Origin: Limnephilus marmoratus
Lineage: Eukaryota; Arthropoda; Insecta; Trichoptera; Limnephilidae
Length of the DNA stretch: 64,000 nucleotides
Direction of reading: 5' to 3'
Assembly (NCBI GenBank): GCA_917880885.1
Contig: OU862922.1
Span: 19,468,627 to 19,532,626, forward strand
A model generated the notes under the pieces. It was given only the letters and a program-made list of their open reading frames with translations, was not told the DNA's origin and did no database searches. The translations under genes were made by a program, and so were the position numbers. Below, piece after piece: positions 10,613-20,640 of this stretch; positions within the stretch are counted from its first letter, which is position 1; each line of letters begins with the position of its first letter.

Positions 10613-10762
10613 CCAATCCGAGATTGCTTCTTCGCCCACCACCACGAGATGTACAACAACTCTATCAAATTAATCGGCGTCCGCGAGATACGCAAGCGGA
10701 TATTGAAGGAGGCGTACCTCGCGCAGTACTTCTCCAATATCAGGGTTCAAAAATACAAGTGA
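10613..10762 (+). CDS. Zinc-finger protein of unknown identity, last exon
   Basis: This exon starts after TTTCCAG at 10,612, continues in phase 0 from the previous exon and ends in TGA at 10,760-10,762. It encodes 49 residues rich in basic and aromatic positions (for example EIRKRILKEAYLAQYF) and a run of three His. It looks like a helical C-terminal tail. The 435-bp intron between the exons has a normal GTAACC donor and a pyrimidine-rich acceptor. A likely 3' UTR follows, with AATAAA at 11,309-11,314. Host origin is inferred from splice signals and composition, and the function is unknown. Confidence 0.65.
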   Translation, partial: PIRDCFFAHHHEMYNNSIKLIGVREIRKRILKEAYLAQYFSNIRVQKYK

Positions 10763-11448
10763 GAAGAGGTAACTGAAAAATAACTGGCAGCATTTTAATA
10801 CGATTTAAAATTTTTTGGGTAGGTACCCACCATTTAGGGTAAAGCTAGGATAAGCGCAGCAAAACCTAAATAGGTACCACAGCGAGTACCTAAACGTTAA
10901 CAAACAGAAAAAAAGTAAACAGAAAAATCCTGGAAGTGTAATCTGGGTATACCGATTTAAAAGAAAACTGTTGTCGCCAAGACCAGCTGTCATCTCTTGG
11001 TACTGGTAAAATCCTATTTCCCAGGTCTACTCAAGGATTTGAAAAACATTTTTTTTTACATTTAGTACCTAGACCATAGACAAAAGGTTTCTTACGTCCA
11101 TGTTTTAGATGTATGTAATGGTTAGATATCTATTATATTTGACTTCAGTGCCTAAAATTACTATGTTGATTTAGTTTAGTGGGTTAATCATGCATGGAAA
11201 TATTCATATTCGTAGGGGTTTAATCGTATCTACCGATAAATGATTGTGACTGCGTTTGTAAATATTTGTAAGTAGGTAAATATATATTGTTAAAATAACA
11301 TTTTATAAAATAAATTAATCTTTCATTCTTACTTACTCGTCACTTTGTAATACCTACCTATAACGCTTTTACGGCGACGATGATTATTATCGACAGCTCG
11401 CGCATAAAAAGAAATTACCTACCTAAGATTGTCAATACATACTACATG
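10763..11448 (+). other. Probable 3' UTR and AT-rich flank
   Basis: No coding sequence is recognised. An AATAAA hexamer at 11,309-11,314 could serve the zinc-finger gene. Words such as TACCTACCTA occur several times, as is common in insect intergenic DNA. Confidence 0.4.
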
Positions 11449-11450
11449 CA

Positions 11451-11655
11451 GTGGCGTAGCGAGGGGGGGGGGCGGACCGCCCCGGGTGCCACCCGACTGT
11501 GGGGTGACACTACACCTGACTGTTAAAAAATTACGAAGGATGTTGTCCAAAAATATTGAATACGGTGTTATTTATATTCTCGTAGCTCTATGGCTCCCCG
11601 TGGAATGTTCCGAAACAGGGAGAATTTTGTGCCTGACGGTATGTATTGACAATAA
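11451..11655 (+). mobile_element. hAT-type element, left end only
   Basis: It starts CAGTGGCGTAGCGAGGGGGG, a hAT-like terminus. It then runs through GAATACGGTGTTATTTATATT and AGAATTTTGTGCCTGACGGT, which match 57,210-57,275 in the complete element at 56,205-57,428. The right end is missing because the gypsy LTR starts at about 11,661, so it is truncated. Confidence 0.6.
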
Positions 11656-11660
11656 GGAAT

Positions 11661-11771
11661 TCACGGGAGTTAAATGATAAGAAGGTTTTAACAGAGATTG
11701 CTTGTCCGGTGTGACCAGCATTCAAAATTGCCAGTATATAAAATATATTGTACATTAAACAGTACCTTACC
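11661..11771 (-). repeat. Gypsy 3' LTR, middle deleted
   Basis: Compared with the LTR at 13,332-14,009, both ends are present but the middle is missing: AACAGAGATT is joined almost directly to CTTGTCCGGTG. The terminal dinucleotide at the left (TG in the other copy) is also lost. Confidence 0.65.
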
Positions 11772-12151
11772 TTATAAGGATGATTTCAGTGTGCGGTGCC
11801 ATCTTTCTATCATGCCGTTTGCCTGAGAATGATATGCGGTGGTCCTTGAATTTTTAATGCTGAATTTTTCTGTCAGTTTCTTGAAGAGATGAGATTCAAA
11901 CTGACGTCCTTGATCTCTCATCATGGTTTCTGGAACACCATGATGGGCGATCCAGTGGGAGATCAGGGCAGTAGCGACCGTCTCGGCTGTCATATCCTTC
12001 AGTGGAACTGCTTCTGGCCAGCGGGTAAATCTTTCAATTATAGTGAGTAGGTATTGATGTTCACTGCACACTGGTAAAGGTCCGACCAAATTAATATGGA
12101 TGTTGCGGAAACGGTCCTCTGGTAGCAAGCACATTGCTGTGGGTGCAACTG
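11772..12151 (-). pseudogene. Gypsy integrase core, 3' part
   Basis: The minus-strand frame has the retroviral-type integrase core: a first-block segment (HINLVGPLP, with Asn where Asp is usual), then TRWPEAVPLKD, MMRDQGRQFES and YHSQANGMIERWHRTLKSSL with the catalytic Glu. The D,D,E set is therefore incomplete, which indicates decay. The frame opens into the SINE at its 5' end. It belongs to the same element as the zinc-binding part at 12,577-12,810. Confidence 0.75.
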
Positions 12152-12577
12152 TATTTTTTTTTTTTTTTTTTTTACAGTGAATACCGCACAAGAATCTCAA
12201 CTGCTCCCGTCTGGAGCCAGTGAGACTATGGCATCCCCAATTGGGGTATGTTGTGAGGCTGAAGGTAGTGGGGAGGGGAAGGAGGTGGGGAAGAGGAAGG
12301 TTGGGAAGTACCTGGCTATTCAGATCTGGTCACTAAACACGGCTAAAGCCATTTTCAAGCAACGTTTCAATTCTGAATGGTGGTCTTACACCAGGGCGAT
12401 ACTGATAGTATCTTCCACTCTGGAACATGCCGCAAATATACTATATATTATTTTAAATTAATTAATTGTGAAATAACACAAATTAATCAAATAAAATTTA
12501 TTTGCGCATGCCGGGTTCGAACCCGCGACCTCCGGAATGTGAGTCAAGAGTCTTAGCCACTGGACTACGGAGGTCGT
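12152..12577 (-). mobile_element. tRNA-derived SINE inserted in the gypsy integrase
   Basis: On the minus strand the head at 12,577 has GACCTCCGTAGTCCAGTGGC (A-box region) and GGTTCGAACCC (B box) at about 12,508-12,518, the internal promoter of RNA polymerase III. The body carries words such as GCCCTGGTGTAAGACCACC, and the element ends in an A-run (T-run at 12,152-12,173 on the plus strand). A related body without the head lies at 48,650-48,900. It splits the integrase core from its zinc domain, so it is younger than the gypsy copy. Confidence 0.75.
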
Positions 12578-12810
12578 CAAGTATGTCGGGAGATTTTGGA
12601 TTTTTGACAAGCGATGCATTGCTTTACAAAAATTTTAATGTCTCTAGCCATGTTGGGCCAGACAAATCTCTTTTTCACTGTGTTGTTGGTTCCAAAAAAA
12701 AACCTGGGTGGCATACGGAATGGATGCATTCCATCACTTGAGTCCTCATGGTCTTCGGTACAAAGGGTCTGACATGTCCGGTGGATATGTCCACCATACG
12801 GATGAGTCAA
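12578..12810 (-). pseudogene. Gypsy integrase zinc-binding region
   Basis: The frame includes KRFVWPNMARDIKIFVKQC and IACQKSK, the C-terminal part of the H2C2 zinc domain that precedes the integrase core in Ty3/gypsy polyproteins. It is contiguous with the RNase H remnant upstream after a frameshift. Confidence 0.7.
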
Positions 12811-13165
12811 TGCCAGAGATTATCATTGGACGTAGAACAAGGGAGTAGTCCTCAGTTGACTTAGTAAGTTCTTGTCCCATTTGTCCATAGTCAATAGCAG
12901 GACTAGATATTTTTTCTATGCGAGAAAGGGTGTCTGCTACGGTGTTCTCATGTCCGGGAATGTGTCTGATGTAAATTGCGCAATGTAATCCAATTGTCTG
13001 TCTTGGCGTGGAGAGCTGGAGGCTCGCTTTTTGCTGAATGCGAAGGTGATTGGTTTGTGGTCTTTATAGATTGTGAATACACAACCTTCGATGTTGTTTC
13101 GAAAAAATATAATCGCCTCATAGACACCAGTGAGTTCACGGTCGAAGGTACTTTTGTCTTACATT
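12811..13165 (-). pseudogene. Gypsy RNase H remnant and connector
   Basis: Minus-strand frames give STFDRELTGVYEAIIFFRN, then DHKPITFAF and IPGHENTVADTLSRI, the order seen in gypsy RNase H: a YSxxxRELLA-like helix, the DHKPL segment and the 'N-x-V/A-D-x-L-S-R' end. Stops and frame changes between the blocks show that it is inactive. Confidence 0.7.
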
Positions 13166-13331
13166 TGCTATATTTACAAAGGCAGACAATAATTTTTTTT
13201 CCAAGGACAAAAGACAATTTTTTTCCAAGGATTCCGTCCAAAACGTCTGGCTGTCTCTGTACGTGTTAAATTTCAGAAATCGGTTCAACAATGTGGAAGT
13301 GTCAATCTTACCAAATCAACACTTTCATATG

Positions 13332-14009
13332 TGTCACGGGAGTTAAATGATAAGAAGGTTTTAACAGAGATTCACTTTATTTGATAGTCAAACTCAATTA
13401 AAGCGATACAATAATAAATCACAATTAACAAATCACAGAAAATTGCAAGGCTAATTCTGATAGCTGTACACACCAGGACACTTTGGACGAGAAGACTCCA
13501 GATACTAATATCTACAGCCTGTATGTCGGACGAATATCTACAGCTCATATGTTGAACTAATATCTACGAACTTCAGAGTGTTGACTAATATCTACAGAGC
13601 GTAGGTTGGATTAATCAGCTAAATGTGTCCAATAGTTCGATATTAGGGATTTTTACATACATACTTACATAAATTAAGTTGTTTAAACTGCATACGCAAT
13701 ATTACGTTATTCCAATATGCTATACATAATTATAAATCCAACCTCTGCCAGTGCTGTAGATATTCGTCAACACTTTGGTTCTCATAGATATTCGTCAACA
13801 GTTTGAGCTGTAGATATTCGTCAACACTTTCCTTCTCATAGATATTAGTACAATTTTTTCAGTTTTTGGAATTCCTGTAGATATTAGTAGACGCCTCCGG
13901 ACGAGAATGATTTTGGTGGTAGAAATTGGAAGTATTCCTTGTCCGGTGTGACCAGCATTCAAAATCGCCAGTACATAAAATATATTGTACATTAAGCAGT
14001 ACCTTGCCA
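13332..14009 (-). repeat. Gypsy 5' LTR containing an inserted element
   Basis: The LTR reads TGTCACGGGAG to CCTTGCCA on the plus strand (TG...CA ends). Without the 405-bp insertion and its 9-bp duplication it is about 264 bp. Confidence 0.65.
13494..13898. mobile_element. TAATATCTACAG-family element with 9-bp target duplication
   Basis: It begins GACTCCAGATACTAATATC and ends ATTAGTAGACGCCTCC. The flanks GGACGAGAA at 13,485-13,493 and 13,899-13,907 are identical, so this is a bounded 405-bp insertion with a 9-bp duplication. Both sides of the host LTR continue normally around it. It has about ten TAATATCTACAG-like words in inverted arms around a unique core and no open frame. The duplication length is compatible with Mutator- or Merlin-type transposases, but no transposase is present to decide. 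Confidence 0.85.
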
Positions 14010-14318
14010 TAAAAAACAATAATTGAAGTATGTAAAAAAAAAAATTGATATTACTGCTATAAAACAAATCAAAAATTAACAAACATGTTAACTACTTCTT
14101 GGAACAAACATTTGTCAATAATCAACACTTAAAGGATTAATTGAGAGTTCATTGAACATTTTAAAACCTTTATGGTAAATATTGTTTTATGTTCCCGATA
14201 AATTTGTTTTAGGAAGCCTCGTAGGATAGCAATGAACTGTAGAATAGCAATGAACTGCAGTTTCTCGTAGAATAACAATGAACTGTACTACTAATTCTGA
14301 CAGCAATGAACTGTACTA

Positions 14319-14510
14319 CTAATTATTAAACATATAATCTGGCAACATTTTAGTTTTTAACTTGTAAATAAATACTAGAATATTGTAGACTAATCGTTGC
14401 CACAAACTTAAGATATTGAGTTGGCGTAACATGGTTTTTATCGTAGTATATCTGCTACAGCACAATATAGACCTCATGCCCGTATTCTTAATTATTTCCA
14501 TTCTTCTAAC
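14319..14510 (-). pseudogene. LINE ORF2 C-terminal fragment
   Basis: The frame begins KNTGMRSILCCSRYT and continues with NILSLWQRLVYNILVFIYKL and LPDYM, the pattern after the reverse-transcriptase domain of CR1/Jockey-type LINEs ('K-x-x-R-x-I-L...R...Y-x-x-x-x-F-I-Y-K...LP-x-Y'). It is truncated on both sides. Confidence 0.55.
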
Positions 14511-14583
14511 TTGTGTTTTATTGCCCAGAAAGATTACACTTGTGCAGTAACCATTTTAATGTCTAACTTTCCCTTTATCCCAC

Positions 14584-15126
14584 TTAAGAAATTAACCTTT
14601 TTTGCAATTTTTTTAATTCTTCTTCTTTGTGTGCCGTATCAGGTCCCCCGACGTTGGCGATCACTATTGAAAATGTCTCTCTGTCTTGCGCTGCCCGGAA
14701 TAGCTCCTCCACATTTCTAATGCCGGTCCACTTATTATTACGCAGCCAAGACATTTGTCTCCTACCAGGCCCTCGGCGACCCTTTATCTTGCCTTTCAAT
14801 ATTAAATGGAGCAAGTGATACTTCTCCCCTCGAAGTATATGACCCAGATATGAAATTTTCCTGATTTTTATTAATGTAAGCAGTTCTCTATCTGCTCTAG
14901 CCCGCCTGAGAATTTCTATGTTGGTGATCATGTCGGTCCATGGGACCTTGAGCATTCTCGGGTGAAGCCACATTTCAAAAGCCTCTAACCTGTTCATGGT
15001 ATTTACTTTCAAGGTCCATTTTTCACATCCATAGAGCAAGACTGACCACACATAACATTTTAGCATTCTCTGCCTTAGTTTTAAGCTGATATTGTCATTG
15101 CAGAAGAGGGATTTTTTAATTAACAT
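14584..15126 (-). pseudogene. Non-LTR retrotransposon ORF2, C-terminal third
   Basis: The 180-codon frame starts inside the reverse-transcriptase thumb (LKCYVWSVLLYGCEKWTLK) and continues with AFEMWLHPRMLKVPWTD, ISYLGHILRGEKYHLL, KGRRGPGRRQMSWLRN and DRETFSIVIANV. These blocks typify the large family annotated in insects as 'endonuclease-reverse transcriptase'. The catalytic FADD block and the endonuclease are absent, so it is a 5'-truncated, dead copy. Its 3' end faces the left of the window. Confidence 0.8.
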
Positions 15127-15885
15127 TTCAAAATTAAGTTAAGTTTTAACTTGTTATCGATTATTATGATTCCCAAGTATTTAATTTCTTTTACTTCTTC
15201 AATATACATCCCAAATATAGGATAGTAATTTCATTTGTTATAAATTATTGTAAAGCACGGACATGACATCTTTATATAGAACAAATAACCATATTACAAA
15301 AATTTTACAACATAAAAGAATAAAACACATAAATATTGAAACACACAATACCATTTTAAAACACATGTCATACAAACACAACTCAAATTAGGTATATTCC
15401 GATTCTTATTTTTATCATTAGAATTATTGTTATTGCTTCATATTATTGAATTTTGTTTTATAAAATGGGCTACTTTAGTATTTGGTGATATTTTTTTTTT
15501 TTTTTTTTTATTAGCAAAATTTTTTGATACATGGGAATAAGTACAAACATAATAACATAAAATATAAGAGAGTAACAAAAAAGATCCCACAAAGGCGAAG
15601 CCTGTGCATGGGTATTATATTATGTGGATATTAAACAGTGGTGGTAAAAATAGAATTTAAAAATATATGTCTTTAGAGATCAACATGATCGATTTTACAG
15701 GAGATTATTGTGAGATTTCTTAAAATTAAAGATATGTACATATAATAACGTATGTATACACCCAATAAGTACATACACACGTTCATAAATATGTGTACAT
15801 ATAATACACATATATTTACTTTTATTAATCTTAAATACAGAAAGACATAAAATATTTTAGGAATTTAGAAAACATAAAATACAAT

Positions 15886-16720
15886 TTAAAGAAAAAAATT
15901 TCTCACTTCCAAATTATTTTTTACCCAGCTTTTAATATTTTTCTTATACAAGTTCAGATTTTGACAAGTATTGATTGAATTGGGTAGGGAATTGAATAGT
16001 TTTGGGGCAATACAGTTAATGTGCCTTTGGGCCAATCTGGTTTTGCAGTGAGGCACTGTGTACACGCACGTGGTATGTCTCTGGCTAGAACGATTTGTGT
16101 TTTTAGTAAAATTGTTAGGACGAGAAAATATAAATTTAAGACACTGGATACAGTAGATCTGCCTTAGTTCCATAATTTCAGTTTCCTGAAATAACTGATT
16201 GGTGGGATACGTCTTGGCCTTCTGGTACATTACCTTAATGATGGACTTCTGTGCAATTTCTAATGGTTTTACATGGTTGTTGTATGTTCCTCCCCACACG
16301 ATTATTCCATAGGAAATGGATGAAAGCACCAATGCGTTATAGACAAGTTTCATGGTTCTTATATTGACAATGTTGCTCATGCGTTTGAATATGTAATTTA
16401 GGTATCTGAGTTTATTAACAATTTTTTCTATATGGTAAGTCCATTTGAGTCGGCAGTCTATAGTTACACCTAAGTATTTGATATTATTTCCTAATTTCAC
16501 ATTTTCGCAGTTTGAGCATGTCGCAAAGTTACAATTAACGTTATGGAACTTCAAGTTAAGATTGTTTTTAGGGGATGACTTTTGGGAATTATAGAAGGGA
16601 ATAAAAATGGTTTTATCAAAATTTAGACTGAGAAGATTTCTATCTAGCCAATCTTTGACTATTGCAATGCATTTGTTAGCCTTACTGGTTGTATCTTCCC
16701 ACGTTTTACCATGTACTGTT
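15886..16720 (-). pseudogene. LINE ORF2, DD block to C-terminus
   Basis: After the frame change the minus strand reads DDTAITVHGKTW, NIKYLGVTIDCRLKWTYHI, MKLVYNALVLSSISYGIIVW and ends FNSLPNSINTCQNLNLYK...LEVRNFFL before a stop. This is the thumb and C-terminal tail typical of CR1/Jockey-type LINEs. No RNase H follows the reverse transcriptase. Confidence 0.8.
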
Positions 16721-17410
16721 ATTGCAGTGTCATCGGCAAAGAGAGAATTTTACCTGGTATTCCAATATTGCATAGGTCATTGATGTAGATTAGAAAGAGT
16801 AGTGGCTCTAAGACTGTTCCTTGAGGAATACCATGTTTTACCAAATCACAAGAGCTTAAGCTTGATCCTATTTTTGTGCATTGTTGGCGATTTAATATAT
16901 AGCTTTTTAGTAGCAAGAGACTTTTGTTTTTAATACCAACGTTAATGATTTTCTTTAAAAGAATTTTGTGGTTGACTGTATCGAACGCTTTCTTTAAGTC
17001 CAAGAAAATAGTTAAAGTTTTATTATTAGAGTCTAGGTTAGAGTATATGTTTTTGGTTAAACTAAAGACGGCATCGTCGGTGCTCAGGTTAGTCCTAAAG
17101 CCATATTGATTGGCTGAGAGAATTGCATTCGATTCTAAAAAAATCATAATTTGTCGTTTTAAACACTTTTCGAAGATCTTGGATAATTGAGAAGTTAAGG
17201 TTATTGGTCTGTAGTTGTCGGTTTTACATTGGGATCCGGATTTATGTATTGGAATAATATGGGCGAGTTTAAAATTATCAGGATAGATGCTGTGTCTGAT
17301 GCAGTTGTTGAATATGTAATGTAATGGGATGATTATATGTTTTTTAATTGATTTAATTGTGGTATTGCTTATGTTATCTGGGCCATTTGCAGACTTCTCT
17401 TTAAGGTGAT
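16719..17410 (-). pseudogene. LINE reverse-transcriptase domain
   Basis: Read on the minus strand: PITLTSQLSKIFEKC, then ANQYGFRTNLSTDDAV, IFLDLKKAFDTVNHKILL (first catalytic Asp) and HGIPQGTVLEPLLFLIYIND, all canonical reverse-transcriptase blocks. A frame change at about 16,735 separates these from the DD-containing block that follows (DDTAITVHG at about 16,710), so the copy is broken exactly at the catalytic YADD region. Confidence 0.85.
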
Positions 17411-17424
17411 ATTGGTGACATCAT

Positions 17425-17880
17425 TTATTCAGAAAGAGTACGCTTTTTTTCCAAGGCAATGTTTTTAAGTGATGATACTTTTTTTTTTAATCTTGCATTT
17501 TGTCGCTGCAATAATTTTATTTTGTATGTGGCTTTCTTTAATGAAACACACCTTCTTTCCAAATGTTTTAGGAGTTGTTTTTCTCTTGGTGTTTCAAGTA
17601 ATGGTAGTATAGTAATAAATGATTCGATTGGATTATCGGATTCCCCTGATGCTTGTTTTAAATCTGGTCTAGGAGCTTGAATGGAAGGTACACGATGAAA
17701 AGTAGAAGAAGAATCACTGAGGCACATCGGTTGTTGCAATTCTGGTAGAGGAGCTGGCTCGTCGATGACGGTAGAAGTTTTAGGAGTTTCAATTTTCACT
17801 TTTGATGGAGGAGAAACAATTACAGTGGCTCTCTGCGCAAGATCTGTGGCCGTGGCGGACAGCGGCCGTCCAAGATCAGC
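17425..17880 (-). CDS. THAP-domain protein, last coding exon (coiled coil)
   Basis: It starts after an acceptor (TTTTCAG on the minus strand) at 17,880, in phase with the THAP exon, and codes for 151 residues to a TAA at 17,425-17,427. The first half is Pro/Ser/Thr-rich linker (VSPPSKVKIETPKTSTVI). The end (KQLLKHLERRCVSLKKA, LLQRQNARLKKKVSSLKN) has heptad leucines and lysines of a coiled coil, the usual arrangement for small THAP proteins, in which the coil allows dimerisation. A LINE insertion begins five bases beyond the stop. Its role is presumably DNA binding in the nucleus, by family. Confidence 0.65.
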   Translation of the reverse strand, partial: ADLGRPLSATATDLAQRATVIVSPPSKVKIETPKTSTVIDEPAPLPELQQPMCLSDSSSTFHRVPSIQAPRPDLKQASGESDNPIESFITILPLLETPREKQLLKHLERRCVSLKKATYKIKLLQRQNARLKKKVSSLKNIALEKKRTLSE

Positions 17881-17966
17881 CTGAAAACAACATTATCAAT
17901 CAACACTCGATCAACCCACGATAAACTCGCTTAAGTTTTCAAACAAAAAATGAACAAAATAATTAC

Positions 17967-18150
17967 CGGATAGTCGGGGAAAGCTTTGCAATCTAAACGT
18001 CGGAGGCCAGTTGAAGTTAGGTATATATATTTAGGATTAAAATGATTTGAGCACACGCGATTTCCTGCTGACGGTACCCAATTATTATCACATAATTGAA
18101 TCCGGATTGCTTCTATCCATTTCTCCAATTTTTTCAGTTTGTTGGGAAAC
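17967..18150 (-). CDS. THAP zinc-finger domain, C-terminal part (exon)
   Basis: The exon is bounded by TTTCTTAG (acceptor, 18,151) and GTAATT (donor, 17,966) on the minus strand. It encodes FPNKLKKLEKWIEAIR, the RVCSNHF motif with the C-x2-H zinc ligands, and AFPDYP in place of the usual AVP end, all signatures of the C2CH THAP finger. The first two Cys ligands must be on an upstream exon (higher coordinates), because the first base completes a split codon. I could not find that exon before 20,100, and a hAT remnant lies in the presumed intron at 18,239-19,000. It may be a host gene with a distant first exon, or a decayed THAP-type gene. Confidence 0.65.
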
Positions 18151-18238
18151 CTAAGAAAAAAAAAATAAGGCACTTTAAGAACAATAAGGAACTCCAGTGA
18201 AAAATATGATGGCTTTAAAAAAATATGTTCATATAGAC

Positions 18239-19000
18239 CAGCGATTCTTAACCTCGGGTCGCGACCCAAATTCGGGTCGCGAGACGTATTTTCGTGGAGA
18301 CCATGCCTATTTTTTGAGAACATTTGAGATAACTTGAAAATGAAATGGAAAGATATATTCCACAAAATGTCCATATCGTGAAATACAGTTGGATAAGAAA
18401 TCCATTTGAAGTAGATGTAATGGGCGTTGAAAACGGTTCAGCTGGATTACAAGAAGAATTGCTCGAAATGCAAGGTGATGCACTTTTAAAAGAGAGATTT
18501 GCCAGAATGAGTCTCACAAAATTTTGGGCACAATTATCTGGGAAGCCTGTTCTGAGCAATGAAGCTGAAAAAGCCCTGCTACCTTTCCCAACTACTTATT
18601 TATGTGAAGCAAGATTTTCATGCCTTGCTGTTATGAAGAATAGTACAGGAATAGGTTGGATCCTCAGCATGACATGCAGTGTGCACTTTCTATAAACATA
18701 ACTCCACGTATACATAATCTTTGCTCAAAAATACAACACCAGGGTAGTCACTGATTATTTTGCTGTAACTTTTTTAACTGTTTTAATGCTGAATTGTCTG
18801 ATTTTAATACAGAACATATAAATAAAGTTGTTTATTTCTAATTTTGCAACTACATCCTATAAATTTTATAGGATGTAGTTCTAATTTTATGGTATTTTAG
18901 TACCTGTCACTGGAAAATAAAATAAAAAATTAGATTAGGGTCGCCTACTTCAAATATATTCGTACTTTGGGTCGCCAGCCAAAAAGGTTAAGAACCGCTG
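18239..19000 (+). mobile_element. hAT remnant with 8-bp target duplication
   Basis: The ends CAGCGATTCTTAACCTCGGG and GGTTAAGAACCGCTG are inverted relative to each other. ATATAGAC flanks both sides (18,231-18,238 and 19,001-19,008), a perfect 8-bp hAT duplication. The 762-bp element is internally deleted and keeps only the last part of the transposase. Confidence 0.9.
18345..18692 (+). pseudogene. hAT transposase C-terminal fragment (ZBED5/SCAND3-like)
   Basis: The frame reads VKYSWIRNPFEV, QEELLEMQGDALLKERF, LTKFWAQL and LLPFPTTYLCEARFSCLAVMK. This is the C-terminal dimerisation region of ZBED-type hAT transposases ('W-I-R-N-P-F...L-P-F-x-T-T-Y-L-C-E-x-x-F-S'). The catalytic region and BED finger are missing. 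The homologous block is also found in the hAT at 51,266-52,527. Confidence 0.8.
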
Positions 19001-19009
19001 ATATAGACC

Positions 19010-20195
19010 AATAAACGCTGATTCTGAATATATAAGTTTTATTTAATAATATTAAACGCAGAGTTTTTAAAAAATTATTAAAAAATGCATTTTTAAACCT
19101 CTCGTCAAAACACAGCGTTAAGTTGGTATTATGTAAATGGTTAGTGGTGACGTCACTGTTCCTCGTGTCGTGTCGTTACCGTAAAGTCGTTGTATGGGAA
19201 ATGTACGGGAATATAGGAATGACACAAGCCATTGTATTAATTTATTAATTTATTTACATACTGTTTACAGAGATTTAGTTGTTGTGTTTATTGAAACATT
19301 ATTTAGGCCTAAATAATTCAGTATCAAAAATAGAGGTATTTCTATTAGTTTATCTCTATTATTAAAATATTGAAAAACTTTAAACTGTACGAAAAAATCA
19401 TATAAATGTACTATATCAGAATGCTACCTACTACTCCACGGCCGAATCAAAATGGCCGCAATCGATCAGCTGATATCGTTTGCCTACACTTTTGTGGGTG
19501 ATGTTTCGTTTTTGATAATATTGTTTTTAAAAGCTAAAAGAATTATAATTTCAAACAATTTTTATACCACTCCCCGTAATAATATTAAAAAATAAATATA
19601 ATAAATATAATTATAATGAATAAATAATTCCACCTAAATAATGTTTTAACTTATCGAATAGTATCATCTTTCTTCCGTATAATTATCATACAAAATGACA
19701 ACACCTGTTAAAAATAAAAATAAGTTAAAACTTTTTAGGAGATGACTTCACACGATTCACAACACAATACGCGGTGGTTTTCGGGGGATCTTGAAAAATT
19801 GAAACTTTGACAATTATTTTAACTATTAAAACTAAATCTAAAAAAAAAAAAATATGCAGTTATTTAAGTTAGAAGGTCGTTATTCAATAAAAAAAATAGA
19901 CTGGAGTTCTCTATTATCAGAACGTAAAAGAAAATATTTATCCCTATACCTAACTTATTACATTAAAAATATTGCAAACCTACCACCTACATGAACATAC
20001 CTCTTCATATTGAGCCATGATCGCCAAAAGATCGTAAGCGACAGTTTTTCTCAAATAGCGTTTTTTTACCGTACGCACCCTAAACGGCTAGACGCACCGT
20101 CTTAATACTCGAGAATACCAAAAATCAAGTCCCAAATGGATTTTGTGGCCCTTTACATTTTATCGTATGTTACTGTTCTCAAATTTTAGTTCAGA
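19010..20195. other. AT-rich stretch, possible THAP 5' intron, nothing recognised
   Basis: No THAP N-terminal exon (two Cys near a start Met) was found on the minus strand. A short candidate start exon (ATGGCTCAATATGAAGAG followed by GTATGT, minus strand, about 20,000-20,021) has a good donor but no Cys. Nothing else can be supported. Confidence 0.3.
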
Positions 20196-20239
20196 TAGAT
20201 GGTTGAGTCACGTTGCGCCTTCTGGATGAACTACCTTTT

Positions 20240-20640
20240 TTTTTGTATTAGCTCCACACAGAAGGCCCTGGGGAAATTAATTCCCCGCGGGGCCCACGTC
20301 ATCTTTGGGAATGCTGTGTGGAGGGTCTTTTTAGGAAAAGAAGGGGAAGAAGTTCTGAGAAGGAAAAGGGTATTAGGGATGGGTAGGAATCTGGGGATCA
20401 GTGTGTCCAAGAGTGACGGACGTGTGAATCCATCCCTCAAACTGCAAGGCGATGTTCCGAGAGAGTACAGCTGGAGAAGCCAAAGGGACTCCCTCAACCA
20501 TTCTCTCCCATTCCGGCCTGCCATGCAGCTGGTGGGTAGACGCATCCGCCACCAAGACCTAGAAATACCTCACCGCATGAACCAGGGTCACCAAACGTAC
20601 CGAACGAATATGTACATTAGGTAGAAGATTTCGTAGGTAT
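20240..20640. repeat. Family A repeat, copy
   Basis: It shares CCACACAGAAGGCCCTGGGG, GGATGGGTAGGAATCTGG-type words, TTCCGGCCTGCCATGCAGCT and CACCAAACGTACCGAAC with other family A copies. The C-terminal LINE frame is too decayed to read. Two overlapping opposite frames of about 100-140 codons here are repeat artefacts. Confidence 0.6.

Larger units (their letters stand above)
11661..14009 (-). mobile_element. Ty3/gypsy retrotransposon, internally deleted and interrupted
   Basis: Read on the minus strand, a 5' LTR (13,332-14,009) is followed by RNase H, integrase and a 3'-truncated LTR (11,661-11,771). The LTRs share CACGGGAGTTAAATGATAAG and TTGTCCGGTGTGACCAGC. Gag, protease and most of the reverse transcriptase are gone. 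Two later insertions sit in it: a SINE in the integrase (12,152-12,577) and an inverted-repeat element in the LTR (13,494-13,898). The element cannot move by itself. Confidence 0.75.
15491..17411 (-). mobile_element. 5'-truncated CR1/Jockey-type LINE with target duplication
   Basis: Read on the minus strand, the insertion starts near 17,411, inside the reverse-transcriptase domain, and ends with a 3' UTR and an A-tail (T-run at 15,491-15,509). The flanks TTGGTGATA (15,482-15,490) and TTGGTGACA (17,412-17,420) differ at one position and are the probable target duplication. The insertion lies immediately 3' of the THAP stop codon. Confidence 0.8.

Noticed and set aside
12508..12577. A stand-alone tRNA gene on the minus strand.
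   Set aside because: The anticodon stem does not pair well, and the sequence continues into a repeat body with an A-tail, so it is the head of a SINE.
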